A stretch of 44,354 nucleotides of DNA from Nocardioides sp. (GTDB lineage: Bacteria; Actinomycetota; Actinomycetes; Propionibacteriales; Nocardioidaceae), in contig DOWL01000109.1 in assembly GCA_003519585.1 (NCBI GenBank), positions 1 through 44,354 of the forward strand. The letters run 5' to 3'. Under the pieces are notes generated by a model that was given only the letters and a program-made list of their open reading frames with translations, did not search any database and was not told where the DNA came from. Of the stretch, positions 24,689 through 33,537 are shown piece by piece. The translations under genes were made by a program, and so were the position numbers. Positions within the stretch are counted from its first letter, which is position 1. The number at the start of each line of letters is the position of its first letter.

Positions 24689-25375
24689 TCAGGACGTCGC
24701 GGACGCCCACTCCGGCGAGACGCCGGAGTCGGCCTGCGCTTCGAACCCGGCGATGATGAAGCCGATCGCCGCCTCGACCCGGGCCGCGGCGACCTCGGGG
24801 TCCTCGGAGGTCGCGACCGACTCCCCGGCCGAGGACATCGCTCCGAAGAAGATCCGGGCGAAGGTCTGCACCATTCCCTCGTCGAGCTCCCACGAGCCGG
24901 CGTCCAGCACCGCGCGGACGATGTCGATGACGGTGGCGAAGGTCGAGCGTTCCTCCTGCTCGCGATAGCGCTCGTAGCCGAGGACCGCGGGTCCCTCCTG
25001 GATCACGATCCTGCGGTAACGCGGCTCCTGTACGACGGCCAGGAACGCGCGGAGGCCGCTCTGCGCCTTCTCCCATGGGTCCTGGCGATCCTGGAGCGCC
25101 TTCTCGATCTGCGTCGAGGCATCGGTCTCGACCCGTTCGAAGACGGCCTCGAACAGCGCCTGCTTGCCGCTGAAGTGGTGGTAGAGCGCACCCTTGGTGA
25201 CCTCCGCGCCCCCGACGATCTGGTCGAGCGAGGTGGTGGCGTAGCCGTGCTCGGTGAAGAGTGCCTCGGCGACGTCCACCAAGGCTCGCTTGGTCGAGGC
25301 GGAGTACTGCTGGTGTCGGCTGGCACCCGGCTCCGCCGTGGCCTGGGGCACCAGGCGGGTCACCGAGGAAGGCAT
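24689..25375 (-). CDS. TetR-family transcriptional regulator
   Basis: A 228-residue TetR-type regulator. The DNA-binding helix-turn-helix is at about 30-80: ALVDVAEALFTEHGYATTSL, then VTKGALYHHFSGKQALFEAVF. The ligand domain contains FARIFFGAMSSAGESVA. An extra 25 residues precede the first helix. TAGCCT on the minus strand (25382-25387) ends six bases before ATG 25375, so translation is probably leaderless. It is divergent from the large LamG/PKD gene, but I see no strong palindrome in the 159-base gap. Its last codons contain the 9-bp hairpin at 24709-24729. Confidence 0.9.
   Translation of the reverse strand: MPSSVTRLVPQATAEPGASRHQQYSASTKRALVDVAEALFTEHGYATTSLDQIVGGAEVTKGALYHHFSGKQALFEAVFERVETDASTQIEKALQDRQDPWEKAQSGLRAFLAVVQEPRYRRIVIQEGPAVLGYERYREQEERSTFATVIDIVRAVLDAGSWELDEGMVQTFARIFFGAMSSAGESVATSEDPEVAAARVEAAIGFIIAGFEAQADSGVSPEWASATS
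24709..24729. terminator. perfect hairpin inside the 3' end of tetR
   Basis: ACTCCGGCG-aga-CGCCGGAGT, a 9-bp perfect stem with a three-base loop, begins 28 bases past the DUF3048 lipoprotein stop and lies in the last codons of the convergent tetR. It could end the plus-strand transcript. Confidence 0.5.
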
Positions 25376-25534
25376 TCCGCGAGGCTACTGACCGACCGCC
25401 GGTATGGCGAGGGTCACAGGGATCGGGGTCCGGTTCACCAGAATTCGGTAGCAATTGGTCGGGAGCCGCGCGCGCCGCCGTACATCCGCAGGATGGCCCT
25501 GGACGAGCCCGACCCCACGCCACGGAGGAACCTG

Positions 25535-28096
25535 GTGCGTACCGCCTGCGCCGTCATCGCGGCGGGAGCCGTCACGGCCCTGCTCGCCGGCATCCCGTCC
25601 ACCGCGACCGCGGCCGCATCGGCCCCGGTGGCCGCGCCCGCCGCAGCGCTCGCGCTCGCACCGGGAGTGACGGCGTTCTACGAGATGAACGAGCCGGCGG
25701 GTACGACGGTGATGCGCGACAGCGGTCCGGACGGCAACGACGCCGCGGTCGACCCCACCGGCGTGAGCTCCGGCTTCGCCTTCGACGGGGCCACCGGCTA
25801 CAGCTGGTCCCGGCGCCCACCCGCCGATCCGCCGGCAGAGCCGCAACGGGTCATCCAAATCCCCGACAGCGCCGACCTCGAGCCCGGGAGCGGAACGTTC
25901 ACGATCGAGCTGCGCTACCGCACCGCGGAGAGCTACGGGAACATCACGCAGAAGGGCCAGGCCCAGACCCCCGGTGGCCAGTGGAAGATCCAGTCGCCCG
26001 GAGGAGTCCCGTCGTGCCTGTTCAAGGGGTCCGAGGGACAGGTGGCGACCGGTGCGCTGACGCCGCTGAACGACGAGCAGTGGCACAACCTGACCTGCAC
26101 GCTCACTCCGACCGGCGTGACGATGTACGTCGACGGTGAGTTCCGCAACCGCAAGAACGGCCCGACCGGCACCATCGACAACAGCTTCCCGATGACCGTC
26201 GGCGGCAAGATCGACTGCGACCAGATCAAGGTGACCTGCGACTACTTCACGGGGCAGATCGATTACCTCAAGATCACCAAGGCCGCGAACCTCACGCCGA
26301 CCGCCGGCTGGACCAACTCGTGCTTCGGGCTCAGCTGCACCTTCGACTCCTCCGCCTCCGTGGACCCCGACGGCAGCATCACCCGCTACGTCTGGGACTT
26401 CGGCGACGGGCAGACCTCGACGGCGGCGAACCCCTCGCACACCTATGCGGCGCCGGGCACCTACAACGTCCGTCTGACGGTCACCGACAACCAGGCCGTC
26501 ACCGATCGCGAGAACGGCACGGTCACCGTCGAGGACACCGGCCCGATTGAGAGCCCGATCGAGTTCGTCGACGCGGTGACCTCGGCCGCCAACACCAGCA
26601 GGCCGACCGTGACGGTGCCCGCGACCGCGGCGCCCGGCGACCGGTTGCTGATGGTGCTGAGCCACAACAACCTCGCGCGCACGGTCTCCGCTCCGACCGG
26701 GGTCACCGGCTGGACCCAACTCGACAGCGTCACCGCCGCCACCATGGGGACGGTCGCGTGGACCAAGGTCGTCGAGCCGGGCGACCCCGGCAAGGCCGTG
26801 ACGGTGCCGCTCAGTGGCAACGCGAAGTACACGCTGACCCTGGCCGACTACACCGGCACCGCCACGTCGACCTCCGTCCCGTTCGGCAGTGCGAACTTCA
26901 TCGCGACGACCAGCTCGCGTCGTACTCCCGTCGTCACGGCCGCCGCCGGCGACTGGGCGGTGTCCTTCTGGACCGACAAGTCCAGCACCACGACCGCGTG
27001 GACGCCGGCCGGCACGGTCACGCCCCGGGCCGCGGCCTGCGGCGCGGACGGCGGTCGGATCTGCAGCCTGCTGGCCGACTCCGGCGCGGCGCTCCCGCCC
27101 GGTCCGTACGGCGACATCGAGGCCACGACCAACGCCCCCTCCGACATGGCGACGATGTGGACGTTCGTGCTGAGGCCGCTGACGGACGGTCCGCAACCCA
27201 ACGAGCCACCCACCGCGGCGTTCTCCGCCGACTGCACGTTGCTCGACTGTGACTTCGACTCCTCCGACTCCACCGACACCGACGGCACCATCGCGTCGTA
27301 CGCCTGGGACTTCGGTGACGGGCACACCTCGACCGAGGCCGACCCGACGCACTCGTTCGCGAGCGCGGGCACCTACCAGGTGGAGCTGACGGTCACCGAC
27401 GACAACGGCGACTCCGACGTCGCGACGGTGCCTGTCGTCGTACAGGGCGCACCGCCGGCGAGCCAGGTCGCGTACGTCGCCTCCGCGTCGACGCAGGCCA
27501 ACAGCAACGCCCCGAAGGTCACGGTGCCCGCCGCGGTCGCGGCCGGCGACCGGCTCCTGCTCGCCCTCAGCTACAACAACTCCGACCGGACCACGAGCGC
27601 GCCGACCGGCGTCACCGGCTGGACCGAGCTGGACAGCGTCGTCGCCGGTGACATGCGGACGGTCTTCTGGGCCAAGGTCGCGCAGGCCGGCGACGGGGGC
27701 AAGCAGGTGACGATGCCGCTCAGTGGCTCGGCGAAGTACACCGCGACCGTCGCGGCGTACGCCGGAGTCGACCCGGCCGCTGCCCTCACCGTCGCCCGGG
27801 CCGCGGACACCGCGAACCACGCCAACCGGGTCACGCCGGCCGTCACTGCGCCCGAGGGTGCCTGGGTGGTGTCGTACTGGGCCGACAAGTCGACCGCGAG
27901 CACCGCGTGGACGCCTGCGGCCTCGGTGACCGGCCGGGAGCAGGCCTGTGGTGCCGACGCCGGCCACATCTGCAGCCTGTTCGCCGACTCGGGACAGGTC
28001 GTGACCGCCGGTTCGTACCCGGGCGTCACCGCGATCACCAATGCCGCCTCCAACAAGGCGACCACCTGGTCGATCGTGCTGCCGACTGCGCCCTGA
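25535..28096 (+). CDS. large secreted LamG/PKD protein with two duplicated modules
   Basis: An 853-residue secreted protein. GTG 25535 has GGAGG six bases upstream and opens a typical signal peptide (AVIAAGAVTALLAGIP, ending ATA); ATG 25493 in frame is an alternative. Domain order: LamG-like concanavalin domain (about 46-249), PKD1 (about 252-335, VWDFGDGQTS), module A (about 342-550), PKD2 (about 555-638, AWDFGDGHTS), module B (about 643-853). Modules A and B are clear duplicates: both start with TVTVPA/KVTVPA then GDRLL, share APTGVTGWT, and end CGAD-G-ICSL-ADSG. No catalytic residues are recognised. It is probably a surface or matrix carbohydrate-binding protein. It is divergent from tetR, which may control it. 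Confidence 0.85.
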   Translation: MRTACAVIAAGAVTALLAGIPSTATAAASAPVAAPAAALALAPGVTAFYEMNEPAGTTVMRDSGPDGNDAAVDPTGVSSGFAFDGATGYSWSRRPPADPPAEPQRVIQIPDSADLEPGSGTFTIELRYRTAESYGNITQKGQAQTPGGQWKIQSPGGVPSCLFKGSEGQVATGALTPLNDEQWHNLTCTLTPTGVTMYVDGEFRNRKNGPTGTIDNSFPMTVGGKIDCDQIKVTCDYFTGQIDYLKITKAANLTPTAGWTNSCFGLSCTFDSSASVDPDGSITRYVWDFGDGQTSTAANPSHTYAAPGTYNVRLTVTDNQAVTDRENGTVTVEDTGPIESPIEFVDAVTSAANTSRPTVTVPATAAPGDRLLMVLSHNNLARTVSAPTGVTGWTQLDSVTAATMGTVAWTKVVEPGDPGKAVTVPLSGNAKYTLTLADYTGTATSTSVPFGSANFIATTSSRRTPVVTAAAGDWAVSFWTDKSSTTTAWTPAGTVTPRAAACGADGGRICSLLADSGAALPPGPYGDIEATTNAPSDMATMWTFVLRPLTDGPQPNEPPTAAFSADCTLLDCDFDSSDSTDTDGTIASYAWDFGDGHTSTEADPTHSFASAGTYQVELTVTDDNGDSDVATVPVVVQGAPPASQVAYVASASTQANSNAPKVTVPAAVAAGDRLLLALSYNNSDRTTSAPTGVTGWTELDSVVAGDMRTVFWAKVAQAGDGGKQVTMPLSGSAKYTATVAAYAGVDPAAALTVARAADTANHANRVTPAVTAPEGAWVVSYWADKSTASTAWTPAASVTGREQACGADAGHICSLFADSGQVVTAGSYPGVTAITNAASNKATTWSIVLPTAP

Positions 28097-28129
28097 TCGT
28101 TGGTCCTGACCGTCCGGCATGATGGCGTC

Positions 28130-28699
28130 ATGGCTGACCGGACGGCAGAGGTGCGGGCCGGGATGCTGCTCGTGGCGACACCGCAGCTGCTCGACCCGAA
28201 CTTCGTCGACACCGTCGTGCTCATGCTCGACGTCGACGAGGGCGGCGCCCTCGGCGTGGTCCTGAACCGACCCTCGGGGATCCCGGTGGCCGAGGTGCTC
28301 GAGACCTGGGGAGAGATCGCCTCCGAGCCCGAGGTGCTCTTCCGCGGCGGACCGGTCAGCACCGAAGGCGCGCTCGCAGTGGGGCTGCTGCGCGACCAGG
28401 ACGACGTGCCGGTCGGGTTCCGCGAGGTCGACGGCCCGCTCGGCCTGCTCGACCTCGACACCCCCGTCGAGCTGGTCACCGGCACGCTCGCCGGAATGCG
28501 GGTCTTCGCCGGCTACGCCGGGTGGGGCGCCGACCAGCTGGCCGCCGAGATCGACGAGGGCAGTTGGTACGTCGTTCCCGGCGAGGCGGTGGACGTGTTC
28601 CGGCTCGACCCGGGAGAGCTGTGGCGCGACGTACTCCGCCGACAGCCCGGTGAGCTGGCCTGGCACTCGACCAGACCCGCAGACCCCGAACTCAACTGA
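28130..28699 (+). CDS. YqgE/AlgH family protein (UPF0301)
   Basis: A 189-residue UPF0301 protein. Recognisable parts are GMLLVATPQLLDPNFVDTVVLML near the start (shortened: LLVATPQLLDPNFVDTVV), GALGVVLNRPSG, FRGGPVSTEGAL, and GYAGWGADQLAAEI, all highly conserved in this family. The biochemical role is unknown. The start is ATG 28130, with CATGAT ending six bases upstream; GTG/ATG codons further up (28100) are less likely. It follows the LamG/PKD stop by 33 bases. A palindromic intergenic repeat lies after it. Confidence 0.9.
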   Translation: MADRTAEVRAGMLLVATPQLLDPNFVDTVVLMLDVDEGGALGVVLNRPSGIPVAEVLETWGEIASEPEVLFRGGPVSTEGALAVGLLRDQDDVPVGFREVDGPLGLLDLDTPVELVTGTLAGMRVFAGYAGWGADQLAAEIDEGSWYVVPGEAVDVFRLDPGELWRDVLRRQPGELAWHSTRPADPELN

Positions 28700-28706
28700 C
28701 TGACGA

Positions 28707-28829
28707 TGGTTGAGCCGCGAGCGTAGCGAGCGTGTCGAAACCCCCGCAGCGTAGGCACCGGGCCTAGTAGGTGCCCGGCGCACGGCGGTTTCGACACCGT
28801 CGGCGCTGGCGCGCCTCCGGGCTCAACCA
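28707..28829. repeat. palindromic intergenic repeat (REP-like)
   Basis: A 123-bp element framed by TGGTTGAG (28707-28714) and CTCAACCA (28822-28829). Nested inside are GTGTCGAAACC (28732-28742) and GGTTTCGACAC (28787-28797), and a centre CCGGGC...GCCCGG (28758-28763 and 28773-28778). The left part also contains CGAGCGTAGCGAGCG, an internal near-palindrome. It occupies nearly the whole gap between YqgE and the DUF3039 gene. This looks like a repeat class I know from Nocardioides-type genomes. Only one copy is in the window. Confidence 0.75.
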
Positions 28830-28855
28830 CCGGCGAGACGACGTAGGGTGGCCCG

Positions 28856-29134
28856 GTGAGCATCGGGTTCGGGACGCAGACGGCGGTCGACACCGACGTC
28901 CGCCACGAGGAGCGGACCGTCCCGACCGATGAGGGCGATCACGAGCGGTTCTCCCACTACGTCGACAAGGACAAGCTCACCGAGGCGATGGTCATGGGCA
29001 CCCCCGTGGTGGCCCTGTGCGGCAAGGTCTGGGTCCCCAGTCGGGCTCCCGAGAAGTTCCCGGTCTGTCCGGAGTGCAAAGAGGTCTGGGAGTCGCTCCA
29101 GGGCGACGGCGGCGACTCGGGCTCCGCCGAGTGA
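28856..29134 (+). CDS. DUF3039 small zinc-ribbon protein
   Basis: A 92-residue DUF3039 protein. Likely zinc ligands are Cys55 in ALCGKVW, Cys71 and Cys74 in VCPECKEVW, and possibly His34 in RFSHYV. The N-terminal 30 residues are acidic and probably flexible. GTG 28856 is preceded by TAGGGT (28844-28849) at six bases with no Shine-Dalgarno, so translation should be leaderless. Its stop overlaps the helicase GTG (GTGA, 29131-29134). This tight coupling is widely conserved in actinobacteria in my recollection and suggests the two proteins work together. The function is not established. Confidence 0.85.
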   Translation: MSIGFGTQTAVDTDVRHEERTVPTDEGDHERFSHYVDKDKLTEAMVMGTPVVALCGKVWVPSRAPEKFPVCPECKEVWESLQGDGGDSGSAE

Positions 29135-30909
29135 CGGGCGGCGACGAAGCCGCGCACCTCGCCCCCGGACTCGGTCCGGCGTGGCCGGAGCGCGCGGCCT
29201 GGGGCACGGCGACGCCGTTGCGGGCCTGGCAGACCGCGGCGATGACGCAGTACTTCGACGCCCTCCCGCGCGACTTCCTCGCGGTCGCCACGCCGGGCGC
29301 CGGCAAGACCACCTTCGCACTGTCGGTCGCAGCCGAACTGCTCGGCCGCCGCCAGGTCGATCGGATCACCATCGTCGCGCCGACCGAGCACCTCAAGCTT
29401 CAGTGGGCCGAGGCCGCCGCCCGGGCGGGGATTCCCATCGACCCGGCGTACTCCGCGGGCAAGGGCAAGACGGCCAGCGACTACCTCGGCATCGCGGTCA
29501 CCTACGCCGGAGTCGCGGTCAACCCGCTGGCGCTGCGGATCCGCACCGAGCGGTTCAAGACCCTGGTCATCCTCGACGAGGTCCACCACGCCGGCGACGC
29601 GCTGGCGTGGGGCGAGGGAGTGCGCGAGGCGTTCGAGCCCGCGCATCGCCGGTTGGCGCTCACGGGCACGCCGTTCCGCTCCGATGTGAACCCGATCCCG
29701 TTCGTGTCCTATGCGCCCGGCTCCGACGGGGTGCCGCGCTCGGAGGCCGACTACACCTACGGGTACGCCGAGGCGTTGGCCGACCGGGTGGTCCGGCCCG
29801 TGCTGTTCATGGCCTACTCCGGCGAACTCCAGTGGCGCACCCGCGCCGGTGACGAGATCGCCGCCAGGCTCGGTGAGCCGCTGACCAAGGACCTCACCGC
29901 GCAGGCGCTGCGGACCGCCCTCGACCCCGAGGGCGCCTGGATCCCCTCCGTGCTCTCCGCGGCCGACAAGCGGCTCTCCGAGGTGCGACGCCACGTGCCC
30001 GACGCTGGTGCGATGGTGATCGCGTCCGACCAGGACGCCGCCCGCGCGTACGCCAAGATCTTGAAGTCCCTCACCGGAGAGGCGCCGACCGTGGTGCTCT
30101 CCGACGAGAAGGGCGCCTCGAAGAAGATCGCCGAGTTCTCCTCCGGTGAGGGTCGCTGGATGGTCGCGGTCCGGATGGTCTCCGAGGGTGTCGACGTACC
30201 CCGCCTCGCGGTCGGCGTCTACGCGACCAGGACCTCCACGCCGCTGTTCTTCGCCCAGGCGGTGGGCCGGTTCGTCCGGGCCCGCGGCCGTGGCGAGACC
30301 GCGTCGGTCTTCCTGCCCTCGGTGCCCAGCCTGCTCACCTACGCCGCCGAGCTCGAGGTCGCTCGCGACCACATCCTGGGCCGCCGCGTCGCCGACGAGG
30401 GAGACATCTTCGCCGCCGAGGACGCGCTGCTCGCCCAGGCGCAGGCCGGCGAGGCCGCCTCGGCCGAGCTGGAAGCCCTGCCCTTCGAGGCGCTCGGCTC
30501 GCAGGCGCACTTCGACCGGGTGCTCTTCGACGGGGCGGAGTTCGGACACGAGGGCCAGGTGCACGTCGGCTCCGAGGAGGAGATGGACTTCCTCGGCATC
30601 CCCGGCCTGCTCGAGCCCGACCAGATGCGCCAACTGCTGGCCCAGCGGCAGAACGACCGCCGCAAGAAGCAACCGGCCCGCGAGGATCCGGGCGTCCCCG
30701 AACTGACCACCCACGAGCAGCTCGCCGTACTCCGCCGCGAGCTCAACGGCCTGGTCGCCGCCTGGCACCACCGCACCGGTCAGGCCCACGGCATCACCCA
30801 CGCCGCGCTGCGCAAGGAGTGCGGCGGCCCGGCGGCCGCGGTCGCCAACGCCGAGACGCTGCGCAAACGGATCGACCGGCTGCGCGAGTGGGCCTCGAAG
30901 GCGGGTTAG
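29131..30909 (+). CDS. DEAD/DEAH-box (superfamily 2) helicase
   Basis: A 592-residue SF2 helicase. Motifs in order: RAWQ at 31-34, Walker A TPGAGKT 54-60, Ia IVAPTEHL 81-88, II LDEVHH 148-153, III ALTGTPFRS 176-184, and VI QAVGRFVRARGRG in the second RecA domain. The C-terminal 150 residues are Glu/Ala-rich and end in a helix LRKRIDRLREW. The layout is like ResIII/XPB-type enzymes. It should unwind or move along nucleic acid using ATP; its partner is the overlapping DUF3039 protein. GTG 29131 is set by that overlap. It converges on the Lrp gene with five bases between the stops. There is no nuclease domain and no methylase nearby, so a restriction system is unlikely. Confidence 0.88.
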   Translation: MTGGDEAAHLAPGLGPAWPERAAWGTATPLRAWQTAAMTQYFDALPRDFLAVATPGAGKTTFALSVAAELLGRRQVDRITIVAPTEHLKLQWAEAAARAGIPIDPAYSAGKGKTASDYLGIAVTYAGVAVNPLALRIRTERFKTLVILDEVHHAGDALAWGEGVREAFEPAHRRLALTGTPFRSDVNPIPFVSYAPGSDGVPRSEADYTYGYAEALADRVVRPVLFMAYSGELQWRTRAGDEIAARLGEPLTKDLTAQALRTALDPEGAWIPSVLSAADKRLSEVRRHVPDAGAMVIASDQDAARAYAKILKSLTGEAPTVVLSDEKGASKKIAEFSSGEGRWMVAVRMVSEGVDVPRLAVGVYATRTSTPLFFAQAVGRFVRARGRGETASVFLPSVPSLLTYAAELEVARDHILGRRVADEGDIFAAEDALLAQAQAGEAASAELEALPFEALGSQAHFDRVLFDGAEFGHEGQVHVGSEEEMDFLGIPGLLEPDQMRQLLAQRQNDRRKKQPAREDPGVPELTTHEQLAVLRRELNGLVAAWHHRTGQAHGITHAALRKECGGPAAAVANAETLRKRIDRLREWASKAG

Positions 30910-30914
30910 TTCAG

Positions 30915-31385
30915 CTACCCCGACGCGGCGGCGAGCGGGAGCACCCGGTACGGCACCTGGGTGGCCAGGGCGATCACCGTGGACGAGCGCACGATGGCGG
31001 GGAGGGCGAGCACGGAGTCGATGACCCGCTGCAGGTCGGTGTTGGAGCGGGCGACGACCCGGGCCATCAGGTCGCCGGCACCGGTGATGGTGTGCGCCTC
31101 GAGCACCTCGGGGATGGCGGCGAGGTGGGCGCCGACCGCGTCGTGGCCGCCGCCGGCGCGCTCGTCCTGGCGGATCTCCAGGGTGAGGAAGGCGGTGACC
31201 GGGTAGCCGAGCGCAGCGGGGGAGAGGTCCGGCCCCCACGACGTGATCACGCCGGAAGACGTCAGCTTGTCGAGCCGGGCCTGGACCGTGCCGCGCGCGA
31301 CGCCGAGCCGACGGGAGGCCTCGAGTACGCCGACCCGCGGGTCGGCGGCGAACAGGTCGATCAAACTGCGGTCGAGATCGTCCAT
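30915..31385 (-). CDS. Lrp/AsnC-family transcriptional regulator
   Basis: A 156-residue Lrp-type regulator. The N-terminal helix-turn-helix (about 1-50) includes MDDLDRSLIDLFAADPRVGV and ASRRLGVARGTVQARLDKL; the C-terminal RAM/AsnC ligand domain begins at YPVTAFLTLEI and includes TITGAGDLMARVVARSNTDL (shortened: GAGDLMARVVA). GGAG is seven bases upstream of ATG 31385. It is divergent from the 4-hydroxyphenylpyruvate dioxygenase gene (82-base gap) and probably controls it, responding to an amino acid such as tyrosine or phenylalanine. This pairing is inferred from gene order. Confidence 0.92.
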   Translation of the reverse strand: MDDLDRSLIDLFAADPRVGVLEASRRLGVARGTVQARLDKLTSSGVITSWGPDLSPAALGYPVTAFLTLEIRQDERAGGGHDAVGAHLAAIPEVLEAHTITGAGDLMARVVARSNTDLQRVIDSVLALPAIVRSSTVIALATQVPYRVLPLAAASG

Positions 31386-31449
31386 GGCGCGGCTCCGGAG
31401 TGTACAAGTTGCCTAATGTGTCGACGTACTGTTGCACAGATTGCGCTGA

Positions 31450-32688
<1,239 letters not shown>

Positions 32689-32712
32689 CTCCGCACCACT
32701 AGCCTCGGCGCT

Positions 32713-33537
32713 GTGACCTCGCAGCCCGGGTGGCATCCCGACCCTGTCCCTCTGCAGCCCGGGCAACCGGCCCAGCTTCGCTACTGGGACGGCAGCCGCT
32801 GGACCGAGCACGTCGCGCCGGCCCAAGCACCGAGCGCGCCGCCCGCCACGACGGAATCCACGCCGTACACCGCTGCGCCGGCCTACACCGGGACCTACGG
32901 CGCTCCGTCCGCCGGGACGCCGCACGCCGGGACGCCGTACGCCGGGACGCCGTACGCCGGGACGCCGTACGCCGGAGTGCGGCCGCCGGCGACCACCCCG
33001 GACGGAGTATCGCTGGCGGGGTGGTGGCAGCGGGTGGCGGCCTACATCCTCGACGCGATCATCGTCGGCATCATCGCGACGATCGTGGCGCTGCCGTGGG
33101 CCAGGGACGCCTTCGACACCTATCGGGCGTGGCTGGACGACGCCCTGCGGGCCAGTGACGCCGGCGGCGGGAACAACCTCGACACCGCCCAACTCCAGCG
33201 TGATCTGGCCCGCCCGCTGGCCATCATCATCGGCATCCAGTTGGTCGTCGGCTTCTGCTACCAGGTCGGGTTCCTGATGTGGAAGCAGGCGACGCCGGGG
33301 AAGCTCGCGCTCGGCCTGCGGGTGCGGCTGCGCGACCGGCCCGGCCCGATGCCGCTGGGGACGGTGATGGTCCGCTGGCTGGCCCAGTTCGGCGTCGGGA
33401 TCCTGGGTCTGATCCCGATCCTCGGCTCGCTGACCGTCGTCTACACGCTGCTCGACTACCTCTGGCCGCTGTGGGACCAGAAGAAGCAGGCCATCCACGA
33501 CAAGGCCGCGAAGACCAACGTGGTGCGGACCCGCTAG
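32713..33537 (+). CDS. RDD-family membrane protein with N-terminal DUF2510 and repeat region
   Basis: A 274-residue protein. The N-terminus is a DUF2510 domain (PGWHPDPV ... LRYWDGSRWTEHV), then a Pro/Ala/Thr/Tyr-rich stretch with four copies of AGTPY-type units (about 67-86), then an RDD domain with about four membrane segments. The RDD signature appears as LAGWWQRVAAYILDAIIVG and TPGKLALGLRVRLRDRPG. Function is unknown; RDD proteins are small membrane components, some linked to ion or osmotic tolerance. TAGCCT ends seven bases before GTG 32713. It converges on the MFS gene, sharing a CTAG double stop (33534-33537). Confidence 0.85.
   Translation: MTSQPGWHPDPVPLQPGQPAQLRYWDGSRWTEHVAPAQAPSAPPATTESTPYTAAPAYTGTYGAPSAGTPHAGTPYAGTPYAGTPYAGVRPPATTPDGVSLAGWWQRVAAYILDAIIVGIIATIVALPWARDAFDTYRAWLDDALRASDAGGGNNLDTAQLQRDLARPLAIIIGIQLVVGFCYQVGFLMWKQATPGKLALGLRVRLRDRPGPMPLGTVMVRWLAQFGVGILGLIPILGSLTVVYTLLDYLWPLWDQKKQAIHDKAAKTNVVRTR
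32911..32970 (+). repeat. four 15-bp tandem repeats in the RDD gene
   Basis: Four units GCCGGGACGCCGYAC (Y is C in the first, T in the rest) follow head to tail at 32911, 32926, 32941 and 32956. They encode AGTP(H/Y) and could vary in number by slippage. Confidence 0.9.

Noticed and set aside
25385..28783. Long open frame of 1132 codons on the minus strand, antisense to the LamG/PKD gene
   Set aside because: It is a by-product of high GC and codon bias opposite a real gene. It is Arg/Gly/Val-rich without domains, while the plus strand has clear LamG and PKD motifs.
29131..30909. Helicase as part of a restriction or phage-defence system
   Set aside because: No methylase, nuclease or defence gene is adjacent; its only close partner is the small DUF3039 protein.
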